Positions 1 to 7,698 of a stretch of 38,709 nucleotides of DNA are shown here, in pieces. Each line of letters starts with the position of its first letter. Position 1 is the first letter of the stretch. Source of the stretch: Methanobacteriota archaeon (GTDB lineage: Archaea; Thermoplasmatota; Poseidoniia; Poseidoniales; Thalassarchaeaceae); the NCBI GenBank assembly GCA_018654845.1, contig JABIKU010000028.1, positions 1-38,709 on the forward strand, written 5' to 3'. The notes under the pieces are model-generated. The model saw nothing but the letters and a program-made list of their open reading frames with translations, searched no databases and was not told the DNA's origin. The translations under genes and the position numbers were made by a program.

Positions 1-214
1 GCTACCCATGTGATTGTATGTAATCGGATGATGTTACCATTGAATAATTAAAATTCTATAGTTCAAGAATTATTAGTTTTTACCCATTTGAATAGATACA
101 TTGATTTCTTCTCTATAAAGAGACTCCTTTGTGACATTCTTGTGTTTTATGTAGATGAAGATGATTTTAATGATATACCTAAGAAGGACATATCTCAAAG
201 TGATGAACGAATAA

Positions 215-583
215 TCAAAACTTCTCAACATATTTCGAATTAAGCAGCCATCTTACTAATCTAGAGGATAGAGAATTATCTAGTGGTTTATTTGCAATTA
301 CTCTGCAACAATGCTCTTTGTAAGGCGCAATGTCATATGGAGATCCTGCTCTTATATTTGGAGGAGGTCTGAACTTCTGCTCCTTTGCGAATTCCCTAGC
401 AGCGTCTTTTGACCCAAACACGTCTTCAGGGCTATGACGTACCCAAACATCTCCATCATCACTCATGATTAATTTTCCATCATGAGAGATATAGGCCCAA
501 GCTCTTCTTCCTTGAGTGATTGGATTCCTAATCTCCAATCTCTTGAGGTTGGATTCTGGAGGATGATACTTTCCATCATTCAT
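215..583 (-). CDS. Hypothetical protein, partner of HNH nuclease
   Basis: A 122-residue soluble protein that I do not recognise. It has no signal peptide or membrane segment. The N-terminal half is hydrophilic, with a short beta-rich stretch (AWAYISHDGKLIMSDDGDVW, about residues 28-47). A proline-rich patch (RPPPNIRAGSPYD) lies near residues 72-84, and the C-terminus is basic and helical. Its ATG overlaps the stop of the upstream HNH nuclease gene by 4 bp (ATGA), so the two are almost certainly translated together. Downstream (1-214) is AT-rich with no convincing gene. The pairing with an HNH nuclease beside an unusual repeat array suggests an accessory cassette, but its function is unknown. 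Confidence 0.6.
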   Translation of the reverse strand: MNDGKYHPPESNLKRLEIRNPITQGRRAWAYISHDGKLIMSDDGDVWVRHSPEDVFGSKDAAREFAKEQKFRPPPNIRAGSPYDIAPYKEHCCRVIANKPLDNSLSSRLVRWLLNSKYVEKF

Positions 584-981
584 TTCTCATGCCTCCATAG
601 TTTTCCGCCATAATGCCAATTATGATCTTCACAGAGTAATGTCATATTCCAAATCGTTTGAGGACCACCAAGTCTGAAAGGAATGAATCTGTGATCATAG
701 TGTAGTGATTTACGAACTGGACACCTTGTACCATCTTCGAGAATTGCAGTGCATTGACCTTGGTCTCTTACTGCAACTGCGACCTTGATATCTTGTGGAA
801 CATATCTAGAAATCTTATCTCCAATGATATTTCTTCTGACATACCTATCGCCAATATTCCATGCTTCTTGTCCGAATGCAGTGAAGATATCTTTTGGTTG
901 TGTATCTTTTTCATCAATTCCCTCCATTCCCCAAGTGAATAGCATCTCAATTATGCTCTGAATCTTGTCTGAAGTACTCAT
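580..981 (-). CDS. HNH endonuclease domain protein
   Basis: A 133-aa protein whose C-terminal half is an HNH nuclease fold. Cys77 and Cys87 precede the core, Asp96-His97 (YDHRFIPFRLGG) form the first HNH element, and Asn112, Cys117, His120 and Asn121 complete the metal-binding site. The N-terminal 60 residues are helical, with no recognised domain. HNH proteins of this size are metal-dependent DNA nucleases found in mobile elements, restriction systems and phage packaging; which applies here cannot be told from sequence. A strong Shine-Dalgarno (GGGAGGAG at 988-995, 6 nt from the ATG) supports the start. The 11-bp repeat array lies immediately upstream at 1003-1068. The gene overlaps the downstream 122-aa gene by 4 bp. 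Confidence 0.8.
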   Translation of the reverse strand: MSTSDKIQSIIEMLFTWGMEGIDEKDTQPKDIFTAFGQEAWNIGDRYVRRNIIGDKISRYVPQDIKVAVAVRDQGQCTAILEDGTRCPVRKSLHYDHRFIPFRLGGPQTIWNMTLLCEDHNWHYGGKLWRHEK

Positions 982-987
982 AACGCA

Positions 988-995
988 CTCCTCCC
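988..995 (-). promoter_or_regulatory. Strong Shine-Dalgarno of the HNH gene
   Basis: GGGAGGAG on the minus strand, 6 nt before the ATG at 981. It fixes the start of the HNH gene. Many starts in this window lack such a site, so this unit is probably made from a transcript with a leader. Confidence 0.7.
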
Positions 996-1002
996 GTTAG
1001 TT

Positions 1003-1068
1003 TGGCCACTACTCGACCAAGTCATGGCCATGCTATGGTCAACAGTTGGCCTAACCTTGGCCAATTCG
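1003..1068. repeat. Six-copy 11-bp helically phased TGGCCA array
   Basis: Six units begin at 1003, 1014, 1025, 1036, 1047 and 1058, exactly 11 bp apart. Their first six bases are TGGCCA, CGACCA, TGGCCA, TGGTCA, TGGCCT and TGGCCA, followed by five variable bases. The core is palindromic, so the array reads similarly on both strands (minus-strand consensus about TTGGCCAA). Spacing of one helical turn puts every core on the same DNA face. The array ends about 8 bp from the Shine-Dalgarno of the HNH gene, so it occupies that gene's promoter region. A multi-site operator for a cooperative regulator or an iteron-like replication or partition site are the obvious options. The period is not a multiple of 3, so a coding repeat is unlikely. 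Confidence 0.75.
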
Positions 1069-1183
1069 TGTATCACAGCCTCACCTCCGAGAGCATTGAT
1101 AGGAGATCTCTTGCAAGTGTATTTTTTCCTCTCAACATTTCATCAAGAGCATCAGATGAGAGTTGTCTTAGAAGTTCCACGAC

Positions 1184-1208
1184 CTTGGTTCGAATCCGGG
1201 AGGGACTA
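1184..1208 (+). pseudogene. tRNA 3'-end fragment, possible att scar
   Basis: The stretch has the form of a tRNA T-arm plus acceptor 3' half. Stem CTTGG (1184-1188), loop TTCGAAT (1189-1195) and stem CCGGG (1196-1200) form five pairs, two of them G-U. AGGGACT and a discriminator-like A follow. No matching 5' acceptor (AGTCCCT) or anticodon arm lies upstream, so this is not a complete tRNA gene. Such 3' fragments are left when elements integrate into tRNA genes. Chance resemblance is possible. Confidence 0.35.
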
Positions 1209-1227
1209 GTAATTCTTCATCAAAAAA

Positions 1228-1407
1228 TTAGAGAGCTTGGCTGAAAAATTTTGAAACCCATGAAACAACCATAATTACAATGAACCAACCGATCGCGTAT
1301 TTTACCCATGGATTTGGCTCTTTTTTTGGTAAAAATGGATCAATTCCTGCATCAAGAGCTTCGGCGATTATCGCCAATTCTTCTTCAATTGTTTCAGGGC
1401 CAGACAA
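1228..1407 (-). CDS. Small tail-anchored membrane protein (59 aa)
   Basis: A short gene starting at TTG (1405-1407), 9 nt downstream of the aldo/keto reductase stop. A Shine-Dalgarno-like GAGGTG (1413-1418) lies 5 nt before the TTG, overlapping that stop codon. The 59 residues divide into an acidic amphipathic N-terminus (SGPETIEEELAIIAEALDAG), a linker with prolines and lysines (DPFLPKKEPNPW) and one C-terminal hydrophobic segment (about residues 37-55, YAIGWFIVIMVVSWVSKFF). This resembles a tail-anchored or single-span membrane protein. The frame is the same as the reductase, separated by one TGA, so a former fusion or readthrough is conceivable. I do not recognise the family. The biased composition and ordered layout argue against chance. 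Confidence 0.6.
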   Translation of the reverse strand: MSGPETIEEELAIIAEALDAGIDPFLPKKEPNPWVKYAIGWFIVIMVVSWVSKFFSQAL

Positions 1408-1416
1408 ATCTTCACC

Positions 1417-2271
1417 TCAATGCTCAATCGTTGGATTCCAACCAGAGACATAGCCTTCTTCCATACTCGCTATTGCCTCTTCAGAGCCGGCCAAATTGAT
1501 TTCGATGGATGCTAAATTTTCTTCGATACGCTCAGGATTACTCGACTTAGGAATGACTATCGCGCCGGTGTCATAAACCCATTTTATCGCAGCTTGTGCC
1601 GGAGTGCAGCCGGCTGAATCTGCGATTTTTTTCAAACGTTCATCGACTAGAATTTTTTGTCCACGAGCAAGCGGGGAATAACCCATAGGAATTGCACCGA
1701 TTGCTCGTGTAGCCGCGCAGAGCGCAGGACGTTGATTCAAGACATGTATTTCGATTTGATTTATTGAAGGTAAAACGGTGGCATACGAGCGCATTTCATC
1801 TAAATGGTGAGCCCCGTAATTGCTCACTCCAATAGAACGTGTCAGGCCAAGTGCAAGACATTCTTCCATGCCTTTCCAAACATTAGGACGGGCTTCAATA
1901 TCTTCAGGTGGCGCGTGAACGAGATAGAGATCCATATACTCCAAGCCAAGTTTTTCGAGGCTTGATTTGCATTGAGCAATCGTTTCTTCATATCCAACCG
2001 CCTCAACTCGACGTAATTTGGTCACAACAAAAATCTCCTCTCGAGGCAGATCGCTTTCGATTACTGCCTCGCCGGTTTCTTGCTCATTCGAATAAGCTCT
2101 CGCAGTATCTATCAATCGATACCCAGAATTTAACGCATGAGATACTGCTGATTTACATTCACCTTCCCCAATCATTTGCCAAACACCTAAACCTAAGCGA
2201 GGCATCTTGATTTCAGATTCTCTCTTACCGGTCAAAACATTGGAATGACCAATTGTGACATCCTCGACCAT
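1417..2271 (-). CDS. Aldo/keto reductase
   Basis: A 284-aa NAD(P)H-dependent oxidoreductase of the aldo/keto reductase superfamily, close to the usual length of prokaryotic members. The catalytic tetrad is visible: Asp55 and Tyr60 (DTARAY), Lys85 (VVTKL) and His119 (LVHAP). The phosphate-binding C-terminal part is present (IPKSSNPERIEENL, near residue 240). It probably reduces a small aldehyde or keto compound in the cytosol; the substrate cannot be read from the sequence. It is divergent from the Nudix-MBL gene with 76 bp between starts. The 59-aa membrane protein follows directly downstream on the same strand. Confidence 0.9.
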   Translation of the reverse strand: MVEDVTIGHSNVLTGKRESEIKMPRLGLGVWQMIGEGECKSAVSHALNSGYRLIDTARAYSNEQETGEAVIESDLPREEIFVVTKLRRVEAVGYEETIAQCKSSLEKLGLEYMDLYLVHAPPEDIEARPNVWKGMEECLALGLTRSIGVSNYGAHHLDEMRSYATVLPSINQIEIHVLNQRPALCAATRAIGAIPMGYSPLARGQKILVDERLKKIADSAGCTPAQAAIKWVYDTGAIVIPKSSNPERIEENLASIEINLAGSEEAIASMEEGYVSGWNPTIEH

Positions 2272-2347
2272 AGGTCATCCTAAACTCGATAGAACTTGAG
2301 GTATTCGCAACCGCCTGCTTTGAAATGGTGAACCTACTCGACAAGAT

Positions 2348-3889
2348 GTGAGTGAGTTACCCGAGGGTGTGAAAATACCTCTTGCAAAGGTTGCAATACC
2401 TCATCCATCAGCTTCAGTCATCCTTAGCAGAGAAACTCAAAATGGGAGTGAAATACTTCTATGCCACAGAGTTTCACAAGTCCCTGCTTTCCCAGATTTC
2501 TGGTCAATACCTGGTGGTAGTATTAGTAAGGTCGACCGAATTGTAGCAGAAGAGAATCCAGAATGGTTTTCCGACCGCGAAGATAGAGTTTCAATTATCA
2601 CCTTACTTCGAGAAGTTGTTGAAGAAGTTGGAATTTCTCCAGATGGTAATGGCTCTTTTCAACAAATTTCCGATGAAATACGGGCTGCTGTTTGTCAGGA
2701 TAAATTCGCTTGGGCTAAATTTGTTCAAAATGGTGATATTTTGGTTTCAAATTTAGAATGTGAGATTATCACCGAGAGAACTACGCCACCCATGGCCCCC
2801 ATTAGATTCGAAAATAAATTCTATCATATCGCACTAGGATTCGCAGATATTGAACCAACATTCCCTCCTGGCCGTTCTGAATTCGACGAATTTCGTTGGT
2901 GGAAACCTAAAGATTTGCTAAAATCATGGAAAGCACATGAAGTAAAATTACCTCCACCTCATATCACATTAATTCGAGATATTGTCAAAGAAATAAATGA
3001 ATGTGGTGATTTGATTTCAACATTCAATAACCTTGCATCCAATCCTCCATCAGGAGACCATATTTTTGAATTCGGACCAGGAGTCGAATGCAAGCCACTA
3101 CCTACTGCAACATTACCGCCTGCAACTCATACAAATTGCTATGTTTTGGGTGTTGCAGGAGGTCAACGAATTATTGTTGATGCAGCAGCAAAAACTGCTG
3201 AATCACTCGCGATATTAGAAGCTAAGGTCAGAGAAATTGAAGCCAGTGGAAGCGAAATAATTGCAACGATATTTACTCACCGTCACACAGATCATATCGG
3301 TGATTTAGCCGCAATCTCAAAAATTTATCAAGCACCGATTTGGACTAGTCGGGAAACCCATGAATGTATACCACCATGTGATACAGACAGAATTCTTTCA
3401 GAGGGAGATTCTATCCACTTAGAAGGCCCTGATGGTACGGTAACTTGGAGAGTGATAGAAACTCCAGGACATTGCCCCGGACATATCTGTCTCGTCGGAG
3501 ATGCAGGCATAATCAGCGGAGATAATGCGGTAATTAACGGTACAATTCTAGTGCCTTCAACAGATGGCGACATGGATGCATACATCAACGGGCTGGAACG
3601 ACTCAAAGAAATTGATCCTCAGTTATTATTCCCCGCTCATGGTTCATTAGTCGCAAACCCTGAAAAATTGCTTTCCCGCTATATTAAACACAGAAAATCA
3701 CGCCATAATGAGGTGCTTAATGCAGTAATAGCGGGTAATAATGAAATTTCTGAAATTGCAAAGGTGGCTTATCGAGACACTCCCGATGCCCATCCATTAT
3801 TGATGGTCGATCAAACGCTCTCCCACCTAAATTCACTGACAAATTCCGGCAAAATTACCCTTAATGAGGGTAAATATTGGATAATTTAG
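2348..3889 (+). CDS. Nudix hydrolase fused to LACTB2-like metallo-beta-lactamase
   Basis: A 513-aa three-part fusion. Residues about 15-215 are a Nudix domain. Its Nudix box is split: Gly57 (IPGGSIS) is separated from REVVEEVGI (88-96) by 31 residues instead of 14, so there is an insertion inside the box, as known for NUDT19-type acyl-CoA diphosphatases. Residues about 240-435 are a metallo-beta-lactamase fold with the full metal set: His311, His313, Asp315, His316 (HRHTDH), His375 (TPGH), Asp392 (GDN) and His431. The last 70 residues (RHKSRHNEVLNAV onward) look like the winged-helix tail of LACTB2-type nucleases. The start is GTG; no in-frame ATG lies nearby. Domain assignments are firm; the substrates (nucleotide or CoA derivative, RNA or thioester) are inferred. 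Confidence 0.85.
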   Translation: MSELPEGVKIPLAKVAIPHPSASVILSRETQNGSEILLCHRVSQVPAFPDFWSIPGGSISKVDRIVAEENPEWFSDREDRVSIITLLREVVEEVGISPDGNGSFQQISDEIRAAVCQDKFAWAKFVQNGDILVSNLECEIITERTTPPMAPIRFENKFYHIALGFADIEPTFPPGRSEFDEFRWWKPKDLLKSWKAHEVKLPPPHITLIRDIVKEINECGDLISTFNNLASNPPSGDHIFEFGPGVECKPLPTATLPPATHTNCYVLGVAGGQRIIVDAAAKTAESLAILEAKVREIEASGSEIIATIFTHRHTDHIGDLAAISKIYQAPIWTSRETHECIPPCDTDRILSEGDSIHLEGPDGTVTWRVIETPGHCPGHICLVGDAGIISGDNAVINGTILVPSTDGDMDAYINGLERLKEIDPQLLFPAHGSLVANPEKLLSRYIKHRKSRHNEVLNAVIAGNNEISEIAKVAYRDTPDAHPLLMVDQTLSHLNSLTNSGKITLNEGKYWII

Positions 3890-3938
3890 ATATTATTCCG
3901 GCTCAAGGTTCAATACCCCCCCGGTTATACGCAATATT

Positions 3939-4607
3939 ATGGAACCAATACTGATAGGCGCCATAGTTGCCTTTATTCTGATTGTTTTGTGGTTTTTTGC
4001 TACCTACAATCGCCTAATTGTAATGGAGCAAGAAGTTGAGAATGCATGGTCAAATATTGACGTTGTTCTACAAGAAAGATATGATTCCTTAGGAAACATG
4101 GCTCGTGCTGCTGAAGACTTTGCCAAAGGTGTTGAAAAAGATCTGTTTGAGCAATTTGCCAAGGCACGAATGGCAGCAGCAACGGCATCACAAAATGGAA
4201 ATGTCGCAGGGGTAAATGCTGCTGAAGGAATGATGGCAAGTATTCTTCCAAGAATTTCCTTGGTAGCAGAAGACCATCCTGATTTGACAGCAAGCCCACT
4301 TTATGCTAATGTTCAGGAAGAAATTGATGAACAAAATGAGAGAATCGCAGATCGTAGAGAATTATACAATGCGAAAGTTCGCAATTGGAATGTCATCATT
4401 CGTCAAATTCCATCTAACTTTGTTGCAATGATTATGGGAGCAGAATCGAAAGACTACTTCGAGGCGACAAATACGGAGAATCCAGAACTCTTCGCACCAT
4501 CTGCACGTGAATTAAGACAAGAAGATGAGCTAGACGAAATCAAGCATGATATTGAAATTATGGAAGCGGAGAAGCGCCTAGAAGAGTTGAAGCGCGGTTC
4601 TAATTGA
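3939..4607 (+). CDS. lemA: LemA family protein
   Basis: A 222-aa membrane protein. One N-terminal transmembrane helix (residues about 4-22) is followed by the LemA signature NRLIVMEQEVENAWSNIDV and RYDSLGNMARAAEDFA, then a long helical-bundle domain. The C-terminus (about 185-222) is highly charged and probably coiled coil. LemA proteins are widespread, of uncertain biochemical role, and often lie beside membrane or protease genes. Its TGA overlaps the TTG start of the hydrolase gene, making this the first gene of a three-gene operon with the alpha/beta hydrolase and RqcH. A run of seven C at 3916-3922 lies 17 bp before the ATG. Confidence 0.88.
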   Translation: MEPILIGAIVAFILIVLWFFATYNRLIVMEQEVENAWSNIDVVLQERYDSLGNMARAAEDFAKGVEKDLFEQFAKARMAAATASQNGNVAGVNAAEGMMASILPRISLVAEDHPDLTASPLYANVQEEIDEQNERIADRRELYNAKVRNWNVIIRQIPSNFVAMIMGAESKDYFEATNTENPELFAPSARELRQEDELDEIKHDIEIMEAEKRLEELKRGSN

Positions 4608-5494
4608 AAGAACACTTCCGCGAGTTTGTGGATTACTCGGCGATGTGGATTGGACCACGTCAATTAGAAGGAGCAACTTGTGAAGAATTTCGCATCGATG
4701 TCGATGATGGAATTTCTCTTCGAGTATTAAGATGGTCGCCTATCGAAACAGATGCATCGAAAAAATATCCAGTCGTTGTCATACCGGGTTGGGGTTCAGT
4801 TTTCATTGGCTGGGAACCACTTCTGTCGGCTTGGGTAAAATGCCGCCCGATAATTTACATTGAAACCAGAGAAAAAGGCGGAACGTATTACAATAGAAAG
4901 GTTCGAAAATCAGATTTTCAAATGCATAAATATGGCCAAGATTTGCTAGCTGTTATGAAACACTTCAGATTAATTCCATCTAAACTCGACTGGTTTTCAG
5001 CATCGATGGGATCGACGATACTCCTCGATGCTTACCAATCGAAAAAACTTGGAGCGCGCTCATCTCTGATGCTCGCGCCTAATACACAATTCAATTTCCC
5101 TTGGTGGTCAAAAATTCTCATCAAATTTCCACTTCCAATCAAATTATTTGAGGCACTTCGATTTATCGCTGTGAAAGTAGTCACTGGAAAAGTCACTGAA
5201 GAAGGACAAAAAATACGTTATCGGAGAACATTGATGGCCCAAGACATTCGACGTCTAGTATATTCTGCAAGAATCAATATAGATTATGAGATGAACTTAG
5301 TAATGGACCACGTTAAGTTTCCAATCGGTTTGATGACAGCAAAAAACGACCATTTGCATGGCACGGAAGATGTTGAAAAACTAGGAATTGCATTACCAAA
5401 TGGGAGAATTATTGAGGTTTTGAGCAATCAACATGTACACGAAGCAGCATCACTTCCTGAAATTGAAGACTTCTTCTCCAAAGCGATTGCCTGA
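4604..5494 (+). CDS. Alpha/beta hydrolase
   Basis: A 296-aa serine hydrolase-fold protein without a signal peptide. The oxyanion-region motif is VVVIPGWGS (57-65). The nucleophile elbow is Ser-Ala-Ser134-Met-Gly, with Ser in place of the usual first Gly. The likely acid is Asp249 (TAKNDH) and the base His277 or His279 (NQHVHEA). The fold suggests an esterase or lipase-type activity; the substrate is unknown. The start taken is TTG at 4604, overlapping the lemA stop; an ATG at 4643 is the alternative and would keep all motifs. Its TGA overlaps the ATG of the RqcH gene. The operon link to LemA suggests a membrane-associated role. Confidence 0.82.
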   Translation: MKEHFREFVDYSAMWIGPRQLEGATCEEFRIDVDDGISLRVLRWSPIETDASKKYPVVVIPGWGSVFIGWEPLLSAWVKCRPIIYIETREKGGTYYNRKVRKSDFQMHKYGQDLLAVMKHFRLIPSKLDWFSASMGSTILLDAYQSKKLGARSSLMLAPNTQFNFPWWSKILIKFPLPIKLFEALRFIAVKVVTGKVTEEGQKIRYRRTLMAQDIRRLVYSARINIDYEMNLVMDHVKFPIGLMTAKNDHLHGTEDVEKLGIALPNGRIIEVLSNQHVHEAASLPEIEDFFSKAIA

Positions 5495-7665
5495 TGAAGG
5501 GCACCGTCGACACAAGGCCGAGTCTCATGCGTGACCAGGCTTCCTCATTCGATGTCGCTCGCGTTGTGCGCGAGCTTTCTGAAATGATTGGTGCTCGCGC
5601 ACGAAAAGCCTACCAACCGCATTATGAACAGATTGTTATCAGATTAAGACCGACTGGAACGCCATCTTCAGATTTGGTTATTGTAAGAGGAAAACGACTC
5701 TATTTATCTCAACGCGATCGACCCATGCCAAGTCAACCATCACAATTCGCAATGGTCCTTAGAAAACATATGAATAACTCAAGATTGATTGCCGTCAAAC
5801 AACTCGGTTTTGATAGAATAATCGAAATGACTTTCGAGCACGGAAGTGGTCGACTATACCTGATTATTGAATTATTCAGAGATGGAAATGTATTGTTGCT
5901 CGATGAAAATAAAGTCATTATTCAACCACTAACTCATGCTAAATATGCTAGCAGGACATTGAAACGAGGAGTTGAATATGTAGCACCACCAAGTGCAGTC
6001 GACCCAAGAGATATGAATCGAGAGATGCTCGATGAATTACTTGATGAAAGTCAAGAAAATCTGATTCGAACACTTGCCGCACGCGGAAATCTTGGAAGAA
6101 TTTACGGAAGTGCAGTCTGTGCTAGTGCTGGAATTCCAGAAAAAGTTCTTGCTAATTCACTCAATAATGAACAACGTGACAAACTTGATACTGCAATTTC
6201 TTCGCTTCTTGATGAATTAATAGAGAACAAGAATAGTAAAATGTGGTTTGATGAGAAAAAAGCAATCAAAATTTGGGATGAAGCAAATGATATTCCCAGT
6301 CGGGATGAAGCTGCAATAGGTATAACTGAAATCTCGCCTATTCAACTCGATTATTTAGATGAAAATTTGATGGTTGAAATCCCATCCCTCTGTGATGGTT
6401 ACGACTACGCTTTCGGTGCATATGACGCAGCTGCTTTCATCCGACGAGAAGAAGAGAAGTTAATCGATAGCGGTGAGGATGATCAAGTTCAGCAAGCAAA
6501 GCTTGACAGGCGCGCAGTACAACAAAAATCTGCTATTGATAAATTCCTAGCGCGTGCTGCTATTAGCCAAGAACTCGGCAAGGCAATTCAAGAAAATTGG
6601 GGTCATGTCGAAGATATCATGATGCAATTCAAACAAGCGATTGAACAAGAAACTTGGCAGGATGTTGCCAAGAAGGTCAGAAGTATTGTTTGGATTGATA
6701 GATTAGACCCGAAGAAGCAAACTTTTGTCGCATTTTTACCCGACGAAGAGGGAGAGCCCGGGGCAAGTATCACACTCGAGGTAAACAAATCAGTTCACCA
6801 AAATGCCCAACGTTATTTTGAAGATGCTCGGACTCAAAAGGACAAGGCAAAGGGTGCTGAAAAAGCTCTCGAAAACACACGTCAATCCCATTCAAAAGAA
6901 GAGAAAAGAATTGCCAAAGATATTGCAGCAGGAAAGGTAAAATTCGCGAAAAGAAGCAAACGATTTTGGTTTGAAAAGCACCGATGGGCGATGCTTCCTG
7001 GAGGTCATCTCTTAATCGGTGGGAGAGATGCAAAAGGCAATGATGCCATAGTCAAAAAACACCTAACTTCGAACGACGTGTATGTTCACGCCGACCTTCA
7101 TGGTGCGCCATCTTGTTCATTGAAATTGAAGGACGGCTTTAGCGTCATAAGCGGCATCTCCAATCTGCCTGAAGGCGTAGTTTCATTACAGATTGTACAA
7201 AATTTAGGTGAAGGATGCGAGGATGCTCGAGACTTGGACGAAACCGTCCACGCTGAAGCCGCTCAACTCGCCACTTGTTGGTCTCGCGCTTGGGGAAGTG
7301 GAGGAGCGGCGGCAACCGCTTTCCATGTACGACCGAGTCAAGTTTCAAAAAAAACCGAAAGTGGGGAATCTCTTGGTAGGGGATCGTTTGTCGTTCGTGG
7401 AACGAGAAATTGGCACAGAGATTTACCATTGGAAATTGGAATCGGAATCTGTGTGATTAATGGAATTCCTCTTCCAATATGCGGAACTCCGAAAACTATC
7501 TCTGAGCACTTTCCAAGATGGGCAAAAATTTCTGCTGGCCAAGAAAAGAAAGAAGCGGTGGCGAATCGTATCGCCAAATCAACTGGCTTAGCTCAGGACG
7601 ATGTGTTGTCAGCACTTCCGCCAGGAAATTGCTCAGTCGAGGACTACAACCTCATCGGTTCCTGA
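5494..7665 (+). CDS. rqcH: RqcH/NEMF (Rqc2) family ribosome quality control protein
   Basis: A 723-aa archaeal member of the NFACT family (older name fibronectin-binding protein A-like). It binds stalled 60S/50S-peptidyl-tRNA and, in characterised homologues, recruits tRNA to add C-terminal tails. The NFACT-N region is at the start, with the conserved Asp107-Arg108 (GFDRII) known to be needed for tailing in bacterial RqcH. A helical coiled-coil middle follows, then an NFACT-R/DUF814 domain from about residue 485 (FWFEKHRWAMLPGG, GGRDAKGNDAIVKKHL, DVYVHADLHGAPS). ATG at 5494 overlaps the hydrolase stop. The next ATG at 5527 would give a more typical N-terminus (MRDQASSFDVARVVREL) and place the DR pair at 96-97. 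Confidence 0.9.
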   Translation: MKGTVDTRPSLMRDQASSFDVARVVRELSEMIGARARKAYQPHYEQIVIRLRPTGTPSSDLVIVRGKRLYLSQRDRPMPSQPSQFAMVLRKHMNNSRLIAVKQLGFDRIIEMTFEHGSGRLYLIIELFRDGNVLLLDENKVIIQPLTHAKYASRTLKRGVEYVAPPSAVDPRDMNREMLDELLDESQENLIRTLAARGNLGRIYGSAVCASAGIPEKVLANSLNNEQRDKLDTAISSLLDELIENKNSKMWFDEKKAIKIWDEANDIPSRDEAAIGITEISPIQLDYLDENLMVEIPSLCDGYDYAFGAYDAAAFIRREEEKLIDSGEDDQVQQAKLDRRAVQQKSAIDKFLARAAISQELGKAIQENWGHVEDIMMQFKQAIEQETWQDVAKKVRSIVWIDRLDPKKQTFVAFLPDEEGEPGASITLEVNKSVHQNAQRYFEDARTQKDKAKGAEKALENTRQSHSKEEKRIAKDIAAGKVKFAKRSKRFWFEKHRWAMLPGGHLLIGGRDAKGNDAIVKKHLTSNDVYVHADLHGAPSCSLKLKDGFSVISGISNLPEGVVSLQIVQNLGEGCEDARDLDETVHAEAAQLATCWSRAWGSGGAAATAFHVRPSQVSKKTESGESLGRGSFVVRGTRNWHRDLPLEIGIGICVINGIPLPICGTPKTISEHFPRWAKISAGQEKKEAVANRIAKSTGLAQDDVLSALPPGNCSVEDYNLIGS

Positions 7666-7698
7666 ATACATCATACCTCAAGCAAATTCTCGAGAATT

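Noticed and set aside
50-243. Plus-strand open frame (ending ...SQHISN) at the left edge
   Set aside because: About 63 open codons but no ATG, no ribosome-binding site, low-complexity AT-rich composition, and overlap with the end of the 122-aa gene. It could be a gene remnant, but nothing supports it.
1002-1244. 80-aa plus-strand frame across the repeat array
   Set aside because: Its composition follows the 11-bp DNA repeats and the tRNA-like fragment, and it has no recognisable protein features; the period is not a multiple of 3.
1405-2271. Readthrough of the reductase TGA to give a membrane-anchored enzyme
   Set aside because: A TTG start with its own Shine-Dalgarno is a simpler explanation, and no recoding element is visible around the TGA. 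Kept only as an alternative.
3905-3922. GGTTCAATACCCCCC resembling a tRNA T-loop before lemA
   Set aside because: No acceptor or anticodon arm can be built around it, and it lies 17 bp before a clear start codon; chance match.
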